Assembly (NCBI GenBank): GCA_017506865.1 | Contig: JAFCMP010000089.1 | Location: 1-64,000, forward strand | Origin: Tribonema minus | Lineage: Eukaryota; Sar; Xanthophyceae; Tribonematales; Tribonemataceae | Length of the DNA stretch: 64,000 nucleotides | Direction: 5' to 3' | Part shown: positions 52,933 to 64,000 of the stretch, piece after piece | Layout of the letters: the number at the start of each line of letters is the position of its first letter | Numbering within the stretch: the first letter of the stretch is position 1 | Notes under the pieces: model-generated | Database searches by the model: none | The model's input: only the letters and a program-made list of their open reading frames with translations | Told to the model about the DNA's origin: nothing | Made by a program: the position numbers and the translations under genes

Positions 52933-54008
52933 CAGCGTTTGTGCGCCTGTTATACATGCCCGAGGCTGTGCGCACTACTGTTCATGCATTGGTGAGCGGA
53001 TGCAGCAGCTGAGCACTGCTGTCCTGGAGGCGTTGTACGCCTGCACAGCTCGCCGCACATCGGGCCAAGCCGCGCGTGACCTCGTAAATTGACCGGCCAG
53101 CATGACTCTGCTGATGCTCGGTGCTCAAGCTGTGGTGGTGCTCTGAGCCCTGATGCTCCTGGGGCACCTGTCGCGCAACAAGGCAGCGATCTCATGTGAG
53201 TGGTGGTGGTGCCGGCATCCGTTTCAATCGGTGCTGGTGCAGAGCACAACAAGCTGCACAATGCAGTCGGCTGACAATGTCAATGTTTCACAAAGGTCTG
53301 GCAGCTGGTGAGGTCCTCTCCGTGTACTAGTCGCAATTCAACATGGCTTCTTGAAGTTCCATGTTGAAAGTTGCATTGGAATGCGCAGTCAATCCATTTC
53401 ATGCTCTTGTTTCTACAGAAAGAAAGCTCTTGCCTCCTGTTTCAAGTACGTTTGTTGGGTACGCATGTGATGCAGGACCTGGTGCCTGTACTATTTGACA
53501 ACTTGTGGTCCACTGCACACAGACGCACACAGGTGTTGCTGCCTTTGTTGAATTGTGACATGTGTCACCCGCATATGCCTCAGGCACTTACAGCAAACAC
53601 TGTTCTGGCTGAGCATTTTTTATATACAACGCAGGTGTGCAGACACAGACCACGCTTCTCTGCTCACAAGTGCTGCACAATGATGCTCCACAGGCATAAT
53701 GGGCCGATTGCTGCTTTCAGGTGACACGCATTGCCAAGTCGCATATATTGACTTCAACAGCGTGTGCACTGGACATTAGACTTGGTATGCGATGACATGC
53801 CACCTGGTGAACGAACCTATGTCATTTCAACCAATGCGCTGCAGAGAATTATCTTCATTTTGCACCAGCGCACTTGGATTGTTGGTGCCCTGCGAGCCCA
53901 TAAACTCAGTTGAGTGCAGTAGCACCATGGCATTGCTGAGATGATGCTTGAGTATACCAGTAGTATACTACTTCGAAGTATAGTAGCGGCTTTTGGCTCA
54001 CTCATCTT

Positions 54009-54410
54009 CAGGGTTGGAATGGAGTGCAAAATGTTCTTAATACGAAATGCATGCACGATGGTGGGGTAATGAAGTGTGATGTGGGATGGGTGAGATGCCA
54101 TGTTGAAGGTGGCTCTTGGTTACAGTCTGAGAAAGAGAAACACATTGAGACAAGTTAGGGATCACCTGTATTAAAATGGATGTCCTTGACAGCTAGCTGC
54201 ACAGTCCAATGCTTGGGTGGGCGGGCTTCCCTCAGTCTTGCTCCAGCGAGTCCAGGAAAGAGAAGTGTGACACTCTCAGTCTCCGGCCAGCTAGGGCCTA
54301 GGGTTAGAACTACAAATGTGAAGTTGCATAGAAACATCATATAGGAGCCCTGATACTTGAAACTCTCTGATGGCATGTCACCCTCTCAACTCAGGTGCAC
54401 ATACCCAAAG
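54009..54410. other. Unit 4-specific stretch of about 400 bp
   Basis: Unit 3 runs from CCTCATC (near 45407) directly to the CTGTGCACA...GGGAAGG landmark, whereas unit 4 has about 400 bp between. It starts near CAGGGTTGGAA, which resembles the outermost bases of hAT-like elements, but I find no matching inverted end. Origin undecided. Confidence 0.4.
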
Positions 54411-55160
54411 CCGTAACATTCTGTGCACAGGGAAGGTAATGAAACACTGTCTTTCATATCTTTGCGATAAGAGCGGTGCCTCACTGGCACCAAATTCTGC
54501 ACCGTAGCTGCGCAGCATTTGCATTGCAGTGTTGCCATCAGGCTACCAATGAAGGACCCACTCGCCTTGACCAGGTTGATGATTTATGCAGCCATGAAGG
54601 TGGGGGGTAACCCCAGACAAATTCAAGCGTTCCCTTGTCTGATTGCAAAGTGATCAAAGCACAGAAGTGAAAAACTTTGACTATGCTGAGCATCAGCTGC
54701 CAAGAAGGACTCCCCTTCAAAGGAATTCCCCCACAACTAGCATCTCAACCCCAACGTAATCCCTGGTGAATCCACCACATAGGCCCACTCCACCTGCTCA
54801 AAGTGACCACATGTACCCAAATGAAGGCAACCTTGACAAGTCATTGCCCAAATACTATACGAAAAGCCACCACTATGATGCCAGCCACGAAGAACAGGCA
54901 CTGTTGCGGTCAAAACAAGCACAGATGTGCTCAGCATGCAGCTTTGCAAGGGCAGGTCAGCTGGGGCGCTGCACAGGAAATGGGACAACACGAGCTTTTT
55001 GGATGCGCTGCGTGCCGCCAGGCCCGCGAGGCATCTGGAGCAGGCACAGGCGATGGCGACGTCTTGACAACATCACTGGCAGTCAAGACATCAACAATGC
55101 AAAGCAAGCAGGCATCATAAACTCAGCCAGGCAGTGGCTGATTGCAGCACACGCAAAATG

Positions 55161-55286
55161 CGCAAGACCAACACCGTGGTGCCAAAGCGTCTTCATTTAC
55201 TACTGCGCCGTTTGCAGTCATTGCGCAAGACCAACACTGTGGTGCCAAAGCGTCTTCATTTACCACTGCGCCGTTTGCAGTCATTG
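55161..55286. repeat. 63-bp tandem duplication at the 3' end of zinc-repeat copy 4
   Basis: CGCAAGACCAACAC at 55161 recurs at 55224 and the following about 60 bp are nearly identical, including the last codons and stop of the zinc-repeat gene. The left copy lies downstream of the actual stop. Confidence 0.85.
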
Positions 55287-56692
55287 CAACGGGTGCGCCG
55301 CCTGCCGTGCTGGCACATCCCCCCACCACAACAGTCCTTGCATGAATAGCGTCGCCTGCCGTGCTCACACATTTCCGCGCCCCCGCAATCCTTGCATCTG
55401 CTGTGTCGCCTGCCGTGCTCACATATCTCCGGGCCCCCGCAATCCTTGCACCTGCGGCGCTCCCTGCCGTGCTCACAAATATCCGCGCCCGCACAATCCT
55501 TGCATGTGCGGCATCGCCTGCCGTGCTGGCATATCCCCGCACCGCCGCAGTCCTTGCAGTTGTGTCGTTGCCTGCCATGCTGGCAGATCCCCCCACCACC
55601 GCAGTCCTTGCAGCAATAAGGCTGCTTGCCACGCTGACACAACTTGCGTTGCTGCTTCGGTCTCGGGCGCTTGGCACTGCCTTTGCCCTTCGTCTTCCCT
55701 GTCCCAGCTGCATCTCCAGTGCTGAAAGCACGCGATCGCAACGCGTCAGATGCAGCTGCTGCACGCCGGCGAGGGTTGCTGCTTGCGACACCGGCGATGC
55801 GTGCGCATTTCCTAATTGGCTTGAAGTTGCTGCTGCTGTCGGAGCCCCTGGCGTAGCTGTCCGCATCGCTGCTATCATCAGCTACCACACGCTCTTCGCA
55901 CATGCCGGTGAAACGCTCTCCAGAGTCGCTGCAGACATAGGTGCTGTCCGAGGCATCCGAGCCGGCGCTGCAGGCGCCACCAGCGTCGGTGTTCGTCTCG
56001 CTTTCATGAGAGCTATTCTCAGCCACCTCTTGGCCGACGCTGTCATGGTTGGCGTCGACGTCCAGCGAGTGGATGCTGTGGTCGTCGCCACTGCAGTCGC
56101 CATCGCTTCCGCCGGCATCGCCAGCAGTCAACGCCTCTCCGACTGGTCTGGTTACGGCCTTTGTGAGACAGATGCCACCGCCACTGCCGCCTGCAGTCGT
56201 TGTCGCTGGCGCTTGCGGTTCGCGTTCTTCCGAGAACGGTACCAGTGAGGACTGGCGGTTGCCCCGAGCGCCCCCTCCGAGCATGTCCGCACCCTGCTGC
56301 TCCGCCCCATGCGCTGTCCCCACGCCATTTGCTACCTGTTGTTGCTGCTGCTGCTTGGCTAAAAGAGCGTGCTGCTGATTTGCGATCGTGACCCTCTGCT
56401 GCCGAATCTCCTCCTCCAGCTCACGCAGCCTGCCCTGTTGGTGCTCGCTCGCGACTCGCTCCTGCCTGATCTCCTCTCCCAGCTCACGCAGCCTTTCCTG
56501 TTGCCTCCCGTTTTCCAGTTGCAGGTTTTCGATTGTGAGGCGCTGCTGCCGGTTTTCCTCCAGCACGAGGCTCATCAAGTGCTGCTGCTGCTGCTCGTGC
56601 TGCAGCTTTTGCTGGTGCTGACGCTGTTGCTCCTGCTGCTGTAGCTCTTCCTGCTGCTCCTCTTTCTGCAAGAGCTCCACCAGCTGCACCAT
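55256..56692 (-). CDS. Coiled-coil/CxHx6CxxC-repeat protein, copy 4 (seven repeats, 5' end damaged)
   Basis: From the first ATG (56692, MVQLVELL) the frame is open to the TGA at 55256-55258. Upstream the reading frame of the conserved N-terminal block is lost: a TGA precedes RCLSAWTPGQS. So it is either an N-terminally shortened gene or a pseudogene. The coiled coil is longer than in copy 3, with an extra RLRELEEEIRQ-type repeat. The acidic SIHSLDVDAN segment and a second Ser/Asp stretch follow. The C-terminus has seven repeats of about 18 residues, against four, five and five in copies 1-3. The first repeat has Arg for the His ligand (LCQRGKQ). Confidence 0.6.
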   Translation of the reverse strand: MVQLVELLQKEEQQEELQQQEQQRQHQQKLQHEQQQQHLMSLVLEENRQQRLTIENLQLENGRQQERLRELGEEIRQERVASEHQQGRLRELEEEIRQQRVTIANQQHALLAKQQQQQQVANGVGTAHGAEQQGADMLGGGARGNRQSSLVPFSEEREPQAPATTTAGGSGGGICLTKAVTRPVGEALTAGDAGGSDGDCSGDDHSIHSLDVDANHDSVGQEVAENSSHESETNTDAGGACSAGSDASDSTYVCSDSGERFTGMCEERVVADDSSDADSYARGSDSSSNFKPIRKCARIAGVASSNPRRRAAAASDALRSRAFSTGDAAGTGKTKGKGSAKRPRPKQQRKLCQRGKQPYCCKDCGGGGICQHGRQRHNCKDCGGAGICQHGRRCRTCKDCAGADICEHGRERRRCKDCGGPEICEHGRRHSRCKDCGGAEMCEHGRRRYSCKDCCGGGMCQHGRRRTRCNDCKRRSGK

Positions 56693-58374
56693 GATCGCCC
56701 TCCGTTGCTGCACCAGCGACTGGCCTGGTGTCCACGCGCTGAGGCACCGTCACCTATCGCCTGCATCATCTGCGCTGTAGGGCCTGTGGAGGATCGTGCC
56801 GTGGTGTCAGACCGCCCTCCAGCTACTTACCGGCCAAAAGCAGCTCCGTTTCCTGCTAGAGATCCAAATGAATCCCTCTCACTCGGTCATGATCATGAAA
56901 GCATAGCCAAGTTCAACATCACCTAAAGTTCAACTGAAGCTTGAAGAATGGATACGTGTGTGAGGTTTGGAGGGTTAGTCTGAGACAAAGAAGGGAAGTC
57001 AGCGGGCCTACAGGGGCTTCAGATCTGTACACGTCGGTGATCAACCGTTGCGGTACAGGCCACCGAACCGATGCGTACCTATTTGAACGAATTCATCGCA
57101 CTTCAACTGTGCTTCAGCTTGAGATCATGTTTGAACTGAAAACGAGGATGGCAACATTTGATGCGCTTTCCTATCCCTTGTCACAACACTGTCATGTTTA
57201 TCGGGTACGTATGCAATGTAGGTGGCTGTGCTATTTGAAAACTTGTTGTCCAGCGCATTTGAATGAACAATTTGACAAATACCGCCGTTGAGGTTGTGAC
57301 ATGCAATCATGACATGTATGGGCTGTGCTCAATGAAGCGGATTTCGCCATAGTCATGAAGGCGCCATGAGATGGGGCGGAATATCTTAACCGACCCCCCC
57401 CCCCCCTCCTGCCCTCAACAAGGGCAAACGAGAGAGCAAACAGCCTGAGTGTTCCAGATGGTTTAGGGAGAGAGCAGCACTATCAGTTAGTAAGAGTCTC
57501 ATCTATAGAGAAGCTGCAGAGGATGCAATTGCATCCATGTCTTGCTTGGCATTGCTTTGTCTTTATAGTTTGCAGTACCTCTGCTCCACCAGTGAAGGGG
57601 GCGTCAGCTACCCCCCCCTCCCCCATGCGTCCTGGCGTGCTGCATTGGCCCAGGCGGGGGCGGGCCGCAACTGTGCCCCCGACAGGCAACTTGAGGCAAG
57701 TGATCTACGGCAGTGCAACATAAATACAAGATCATAAGTGCAACAGGCACGGACCTAGGTAGTTGCGTGATGGCTACGTAACACGGCGCAAACAACCTTA
57801 GCAAGTCAACGCTGCTGGGGAGAACGGCCGCCTCTACCTGCCGCCTGCTGTACCATATCATGCCCGAACGAACCACAATGCAGTGGTGCACACCACAACG
57901 CAGCTGCCCAAGACCATGTGGGGATATATCATTCATTGCCCCAAAGGCGTTGGTTACAACAGGAACAACCTGCATTGAAGAAGGCGTCTGCTGCCTTCAA
58001 ATACCACTGTGACACCGCAAAGAGTGTTTCACTACCCCTGTGCGCGCCGGCGTGAAGCAGCGAGCACCGCGCAAGGCTTGCAGTGCCAGCGGAATCACAG
58101 ATGCCACCAGCCTGTTGTATTGCGGTTCTATGCGCTGACCACTTCCGCACTTCGCATATCTCACAACATTTAGACCATCTGCAATGTGTCAGAGCGCGCG
58201 TGCTTGCGCGCGTGTGCCCGTTTTGCGACGAGACGTTGCAATGCAGCGCGTGGTATTGTGTGCGTGGCCGCCATAGGCCGCACATTATGCTTGCCTTGCT
58301 CACCAGATGCGCGCTGCTGCTGCTGCAAACTTTTAACCCTAACTGCTTGCGCCCCTCCCTTCCGCCCCGTGTAG

Positions 58375-58429
58375 CGAGAACTTCGCACTGCTAGAGGCGG
58401 AGGCTTTGGCAGTCCAAACGCTCAAGCAG
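58375..58429 (+). pseudogene. Proteasome alpha-5-like exon B, copy 5 (frame open)
   Basis: 55 nt between GTAG and GTGGGA; reads ENFALLEAEALAVQTLKQ. The donor is weaker than in copies 1 and 6. Confidence 0.8.
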
Positions 58430-59545
58430 GTGGGACATAGCATTATGAATGCCAATGCGGCTCCTCATTACATATCCAGCATGCTCCCTATTCACGTACT
58501 TCGCATCGTACAATTGACAAAGCGCACCAGTCTATTGAGCATGCTCACGCGTGATGACAGCGACTGCGTCACCTCATTACATACTATGTAGTACGTAGCT
58601 CAACTCCCATGTATGCACTCTCTGACATGTACCATAGAAGCGTACTTCAAGATGTGTCCTTAATCCGCGCACTTGAGGGAATGCAGCGCGGCGCTGCGGT
58701 CATAGCAGGGCTACTGAAGCGCTTACTTTGAACCCCTTGCGCCAAACAGGTCGCGCCACTTAGTAGCGCCAGTTATGCCAGCTGGCGGTCCAAGTGACTT
58801 GTGCACAGCACATCTGGCTACACTAGCAAGATTACTCACCAGTATTCCTCATGGCTTGCAGGTTTGCTCGCGAGCCCTGCCTAGGGTTAGTGTCTTGTCA
58901 ATAGTTAGCTCTGACCGTAACCCTATCCTTGTCCCCTATGTAATCTCTATGGGCCTTATAGTGACTGTAGAAGGACTAGAAGCCTTAATAAGCGTTGTGG
59001 CTGTTCCGCCATGAACCAGTTTAGCCTGACTCGCAACCTAAACTCAGTTGCACCAAGGCCGTCTGAGTTTAGGCGCCATGTAGCTCTGGGTCATGGCCTC
59101 CGTGGCAGTTTGTCAATGGCATCGCTCCCCTGCAAACATCAAGTAGGCAGATGCGTTTGTAACGATGACGTGGGAATGGCAGTTGGCGTGTGGCCGTTCA
59201 GCGATGAGCCAGGCGGCGCGCGGCGTCGTATGCATGGCCGCCATACACTGCGTGGCGCGTCGTGCACTGCCTTGCTAAGTGCAAACCCTAATCGTTACCC
59301 TAAGAATTACACGCATCACTACTCTGGCAGTCAGCGTTGCGGCGCAACGCCTCGTGCCAGGCGCGCCAGCTGCAGCCCTTTAGCCTTTGCAGTGTGTCAA
59401 AGCAGGTGTGTTTGCGCGTGCATGGCTGTTTTGCGACGAGGCGTCACAATGAAGTACTACATGCTTCTGGCCACGTGGCGCGTCATGGTTGGGGCGCTCA
59501 CCATATGCGTGCTGCCGTCGCTCCCGCCCCCCCTTTGCCCCGCAG

Positions 59546-59600
59546 CGATAACTTCAACCTGCTCAAGGCGGAGGCATTGGCGATCCAGACGCCCAAGCAG
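59546..59600 (+). pseudogene. Proteasome alpha-5-like exon B, copy 6 (frame open)
   Basis: Acceptor CCCGCAG, donor CAG/GTAAGA, 55 nt; reads DNFNLLKAEALAIQTPKQ. Splice sites and frame are intact, but no intact A or C partner is nearby. Confidence 0.8.
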
Positions 59601-60524
59601 GTAAGATGTATGGCGTTGCGCTATTACAGCGACACCTCACTACATATCTAGCGTACTCCCGTATGTTTACTGTGAGGTGTACAATAAAACAAGGACATCA
59701 TTCCATTGAGCACGCTCGCACCTGATGACAGCGAATGCGGCACCTCATTGCACACCTACTGTAGCGTGACTTCAATGCATGCACTCTCTGAGGTATACCA
59801 CATCAGCGTACTTCTAGAGGATTTCCATCTAAGTGAGTACGGTCGCACTTGACGGCATGCCGCGCAGCGCTGCAGTAGTTACCAGTTGCCGATGACTTTG
59901 CACCATCGCAATCAGGTAGGCAGACGTGCGCAGCAATGATGTGCACCATGGTTATAGCAGTTAGCATGTCTGTTTTATCGGGCTTGTGGCGGCCGATCTC
60001 CACCGCTGAGCACCGTTGCTGTTAAAGTCTAGGTGCCGCACGGGAGAGGCTGAAACGCAACAAGGCGGTGATCGGCGCATGCGCGAGCCTGGCACATTCC
60101 GTGGCCACGACACAAGATAAGCGCTAGCGCTGAGCACTGCTGTTGTCAAACCCAAGAGATGACATGAGCGATACGGCGGTGATGTCAGTGTGTCACTGCC
60201 TTTGTGTGTCCCCATGGCTGCAGCCACAAACCGCTAGGGGCGCCATTGCTTTTGCTCAGCGTGGAAGAGAAGTGCAGTCACAAAAGGTAGCTGGACACGC
60301 AATTGGCATCATTATCCAACAATGTCGAGGAAACCCAGTAGTTTTCCAAGTGCTGCCGCTGCAGCTGCCATTTCGCACATGTCCCGATGAACAGGTCAGC
60401 AAGGACCATCGTGCGTGTGCAGTGCACGCCCACTAACGCTGAGCTCATGACGATGACTTTTGGAGTTGTGCTGGAGACAACACTGACCGATTGGGCACTG
60501 CTGCCCCCCCCCCCCCCCTGCCAG

Positions 60525-60529
60525 GTCAT
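60525..60529 (+). pseudogene. Remnant of exon C, copy 5, cut after GTCAT
   Basis: The C run, CTGCCAG acceptor and first bases GTCAT of exon C are as in copy 3 (43455); then the sequence changes completely. This marks the right end of the array. Confidence 0.7.
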
Positions 60530-61885
60530 TCCTGGGTCGTAGACCCAGGCTTCCGTCAAGATTTCTTACGGGCTGATCTGGCGACGCAGGCCGAGAGGCG
60601 CTTGCGGCTGGAGCTTGGGCGAGAGCCGAGGGGACTGGCGAATTTCCACTGGGGTCGCCGCCGTCTGCAGCCGCCGTGTGCCTCGACACGAGGGAGAAAA
60701 GCCGAATTTCTTAGGCGGTGAAGTGGGCCACATGGCCTTTGTTATTGACACGTGGACAGGCTCAGAGGGCTTAGAGTACGCAGATTCACTGGGTGACGCG
60801 TGTTATTTTGACACGTGTCACACGCTCGGCGGGTTTTGCAAGTGCCTCGTTCTCTCGGAGGCTCGCTGGGCAGTGCCTCGCCGGCCTTGCAGTCTCCGTC
60901 ATGCAGCGCCACGGTGCGCCGTAGAGCAGGAATCAGTTTGCAAGCAGGCTAAGCGAGGTTGGCGGCAACAGCGATCGTGTAGACCTGGCCCTGCACACTT
61001 TAGTTGACAGGAAAGCACGGTACCTGTGACCGACCTCCGTGCAGGCGCCTGTTGGCGCCCAGGATTGCCATGTCTACTCTGCTACAGTGCTGCCCGCATG
61101 CGGAGGACGGAGCTCGGAGCTGGAGCGCGTTTGTGAAAAGCAAGCTCAGGCGCTGAAGGTTGGCGCGCTTACGGTGTTGTTGGGAACACCAGCCGTGCCG
61201 GAAGCCGCAGCAGCAATACTCCTCGGGAGTGTTGCTCACATGCAGACGACGGAGCTGGTGGCTGGATTGTGGTTGTGGGATCGACGCCAGCAGCTGCAGC
61301 AGCGCTGGCAGCTCAGAATGGACCTATGAAGTGGAGCGCGCTTGGAGTGTCAGCACTGCAGCGGCATACAGAGGCACTATCCTGTTGGCGCCCAGGATTG
61401 CTACATCCACTCCCCTGGAGTGTTGCCCAGATGTGGAGGACACAGCAAGGGGCCGGTGCACGCTTATGGGATTGCTGTTAGCAACAGCAGCGCTCAGGGC
61501 GGTGCTAGAGATTGGAGCGCACTTGTGGACTTGGTGGCAGCAGCAGTAGCAAGCAGCAGCCGGTCGACCTGCATGGATTCGTACCGCACCTGCATGCAGA
61601 GGCACTTTCTTGGGGCCTGGTGTCGACCGCGAGGTGAGGGCGGACATGTGTGCTGGAGCTTGATTACAGTGAAGCAGTTGCTGGAAGTTCCGCAACTGCA
61701 GGGGGAGGGTAATGGTCGTAGTGGTAGCTGTTGTTGGGTGGGAATGGGATGCGCTTAGGCACACCCTGTGTGCTCTGGGAGCCGTCGCTGATGACATTGC
61801 ATCTATATTGCATATGCTCTGCATGACAAAGTTTTTTACATACGCCCCTCAAGTCAAGCGCGACAGCGCGCTGCTCAGCCTTACA
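60530..61885. other. Sequence between the array and the hAT element, with degenerate direct repeats
   Basis: Begins at a perfect hairpin (CCTGGGTC-GTA-GACCCAGG, 60531-60549). Three related stretches near 61073, 61217 and 61409 share ACTC..GGAGTGTTGC and GGAGGAC(A/G)..AGC patterns, and GTTGGCGCCCAGGATTGC occurs at 61053 and 61385. Several frames stay open on both strands (for example 61342-61758 on +) but show no recognisable domain. I call no gene. Confidence 0.5.
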
Positions 61886-64000
61886 TAGGGTTGGCAAAAT
61901 CCGTATTTCTGAAAACCATATACTGATAAAATACCGTATTTTGCCGTATTTTCCGTATATACGTATTTCTAAACCGTATCTGACAAACGCATATCACCAG
62001 TACAGGCGTTTAAACTTCAACTTCAACTTCAAAAGTGAAGCAGCTAAACCAGACACTTGTAAAACATAAATACAAGCAAACACACTTGAAAATAACATCA
62101 TGTATGTGCGTAATTAGCCTAGTGTAGATATTGCCCTAGTCCTTCATCCCCCCATTTGCATGTTACATGTTGACAACCTCTTCCTCCGCCGCCTCCATCA
62201 CTGTAAGCATGACTTCCTCATCTGTCTTGCGCTCAGCAGCCTTATCATTGCCTTTAATGAACACTAGCTTCTCACCACGCTCAAGTGCAAGCCTGCTGCG
62301 GCACTTAGGGTACACATTGCCCCACAGGGACCAGTTGCGCTCGGTTGCACATGCAGTCACGTGGAACGACAGCAGGCGCACTGCCACCCGCGACAAATGA
62401 GGAAAATGCTCGCGACCATAGGTCTGCCACCAGCCGCGGCGCATGCTGCTGTCAGCGAGCTCAACCTTGCCCTTAGGCAGCGATGTACGCTTGGTCAACG
62501 TAGGCAACGCAGCCCACATGGGCTCGGGAAGGGGTGCAAGCTGCAACTTGACAAGCTCAGCCTCAACAGCCTCTGCATGCTCCCCTCCCCCCAGCTCCAG
62601 AAAAGCACTCTTGCGCACCCTTGCTCTCTAGCCTGCTGAGTTTACTGAAAGGCAGAAACCACTCCCCATCAACCTTATAGGCGTAGACAGGGTCAAGCAC
62701 ATATGCTGCAGGCCACGACTTGTCGAAGTGAGTGTTGTAGCGCCGCTCAAATAGTGGCAGCACAGGGGAGCGCTCGACATTGTCAATGTGGTCATCGAAG
62801 TCTGCCGCATGCTGCAACAGCTGCTTCCAGATCGGCAGCATCTGACTCAACAGCGGCTTGTCGCTCTCAACCTGGTGAATGGCATCAGACACAGGCTGCA
62901 CTAGCTACTTCAGCGCTGCTGCCTCATCGAAAAAGTAGTATGCTGCCGCCCGCCCCCGTGCTGGCTCTACTGTGGCTGCAGTCGTAAACGCTGCCGCATG
63001 TGTGGTGCCCTCAGACACTTTACCCCAGCTGCGGTCGCCAACCATCAGCTTGATGGCCTCCTCGGAGTCGAGCAAGTCGGAGCAGATGAAGTGCAGGATG
63101 GCGAAGCGCGTGGGGCAGTGAGAGCGGACGGCCTTGACTTTGCCGTACTTGAACTTCTGCTGCTCACGCAGGGCGCTGTGTATGGTCTCTGAGCCGTTGA
63201 TGGTGTTGGACATCATCAGCGCTTTGCCGTACGCTTTCTTGGACCAGTCGCATCGCGCATTCTTCTCGCCGTGTAGATCCTTGATGAGAAGGGCCAGTGC
63301 GTGAGCCTGGCACCCCAGAAGCAGCCAAGTCGGGTGCTTCTGCTTCATCAGGTCCAGCGCCTTACGATTTGCCTGCAAAGTTATTGCAGGTGATGGAAAA
63401 CATCATGAGGCACTGCAGGCATGTACCAAGATTTGCTCCAGTTTTTATGGCCACAACATGTGCATTTGCCAGCATACTATCAATTCCTGTGTGAGCTGTG
63501 CTACTAACCACGTGTCAAGCGAAGAAAGGGAGCATCTGGATAAGCGCGCAAGCGTGGGGAGCTGGTTGACTTGCTTCCATTCAATTTATTACAATGATAT
63601 GCTGCATTGCATGCACTGCTGGACTTATTGTAGCATATATTGCTGTCATTGCATGCAAATGACGCACTGGCAAAAAACTTTCACACACCGTAGCAGCTTC
63701 TACAGCAGCACGTACCTCGGTATTGTCCATGACCATTCCCAGCAGCCTGTCCAGGTTCCCCCTGGTGACCTTCTTCGCCCACCGCATGTGCAGCTCCTCG
63801 ATCCACTCCGCATTCTTGCAAACGCCTCGCGCTGGCTCCGTTGTCACGAAGTAGGAACCGCCCTTTGGCAACAGTGCGCAAAGGTTAACCAGCGGAGTGC
63901 CGTCTCCGCAATGCTTGCGCCTCCACCCATCGCTGGCAAGCTGGACGAGGTGCAAGGCATCGATCGCTTCCCAGACGTCGCGGCTGACGCGGTCGTGCTC
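61886..64000 (-). mobile_element. hAT DNA transposon, 3' part (rest beyond the right edge)
   Basis: The left end TAGGGTTGGCAAAA has the form of a hAT terminal inverted repeat. Just inside lie five CCGTAT motifs (61901, 61934, 61944, 61953, 61974), as expected for subterminal transposase binding sites. The transposase remnant follows on the - strand. The other terminus and an 8-bp target duplication cannot be checked because the element runs out of the window; CCTTACAT lies just outside the left end. Confidence 0.82.
62163..64000 (-). pseudogene. hAT family transposase, 3' two thirds, with one intron, one stop and one frameshift
   Basis: The first visible exon (64000-63716) is open at the edge and contains LASDGWRRK and GMVMDNTE, matching the DUF659-type catalytic region with its two aspartates. 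An intron (63715-63373) with donor GAG/GTACGT and acceptor TTTGCAG joins it in phase 0 to ANRKALDLMKQKHPTW, continuing LLGCQAHALALLIKDL. In-frame TAG at 62907-62905 (ALK-stop-LVQPV) and a 1-nt shift near 62620 break the frame. The last part (62618-62163) holds GWWQTYG and LSFHVTACATERNWS, the hAT C-terminal dimerisation region, and ends TAA. The N-terminal zinc finger would lie outside the window. As written it cannot make a full transposase. Confidence 0.85.

Larger units (their letters stand above)
58081..60529. repeat. Array unit 5 (right-truncated)
   Basis: Contains exons B5 and B6 with flanks like B3 and B4 of unit 3, degenerate CCCTAA blocks near 59285, and the poly-C tract and first bases of exon C5. 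The array ends there. Sequence 59099-59300 is the homologue of the left end of unit 1. No other gene is recognised. Confidence 0.75.

Noticed and set aside
61342-61758. 138-codon frame between the array and the hAT element
   Set aside because: Lies in degenerate direct repeats, overlaps a similarly long frame on the other strand, and shows no domain.

Overview
This window is nuclear DNA of a eukaryote, most likely a unicellular alga. The evidence is GT-AG introns, an LTR retrotransposon family with a chromodomain-like C-terminus, a hAT DNA transposon with an intron, TTAGGG-type interstitial telomeric blocks, and decayed exons of a proteasome alpha-5 subunit gene. I cannot name the species. 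The proteasome fragments read most like the green-lineage versions I remember, so a chlorophyte is my best guess, with low certainty. There is no sign of a bacterial or viral genome.

Left part (1-27260): three copies of one Ty3/gypsy-type LTR retrotransposon, all on the + strand. Copy 1 (1-11496) lacks its 5' LTR because of the window edge, and carries a single uninterrupted 3333-codon Gag-Pol ORF. Copy 2 (12003-24055) is complete with two 413-bp LTRs that I find to differ at one base, but its ORF has two 1-nt frameshifts and a mutated reverse transcriptase active site. Copy 3 (23643-27260) shares the right LTR of copy 2 and is cut off inside gag. The polyprotein order is Gag, zinc finger, C5 cytosine DNA methyltransferase, aspartic protease, reverse transcriptase, RNase H, integrase (DD35E), chromodomain-like module, two SH3/Tudor-like modules. 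The methyltransferase between Gag and protease is the outstanding feature: the element appears to encode the enzyme for its own CG methylation and a chromatin-reading tail.

Middle part (27261-60529): a degenerate tandem array of about five units of 7-9 kb. Each complete unit combines (i) on the + strand, fragments of the last three exons (here called A, B, C) of a proteasome subunit alpha type-5 (PSMA5/PAE-like) gene, nearly all damaged, and (ii) on the - strand, a gene for a Gln-rich coiled-coil protein ending in a run of 18-residue CxHx6CxxC repeats. Only the third copy of the latter (46310-47773) is open from ATG to stop. Units differ by internal duplications, deletions, a 434-bp MITE-like insertion and an uninterrupted tract of about 202 CTG triplets at the position of the proteasome-like 3' UTR. 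Long poly-C tracts precede many of the exon remnants.

Right part (60530-64000): the array breaks off in exon C at a perfect hairpin. It is followed by about 1.35 kb of sequence with degenerate internal repeats, then by the 3' end of a hAT transposon (from 61886) whose transposase on the - strand has a spliceable intron, one in-frame stop and one frameshift.
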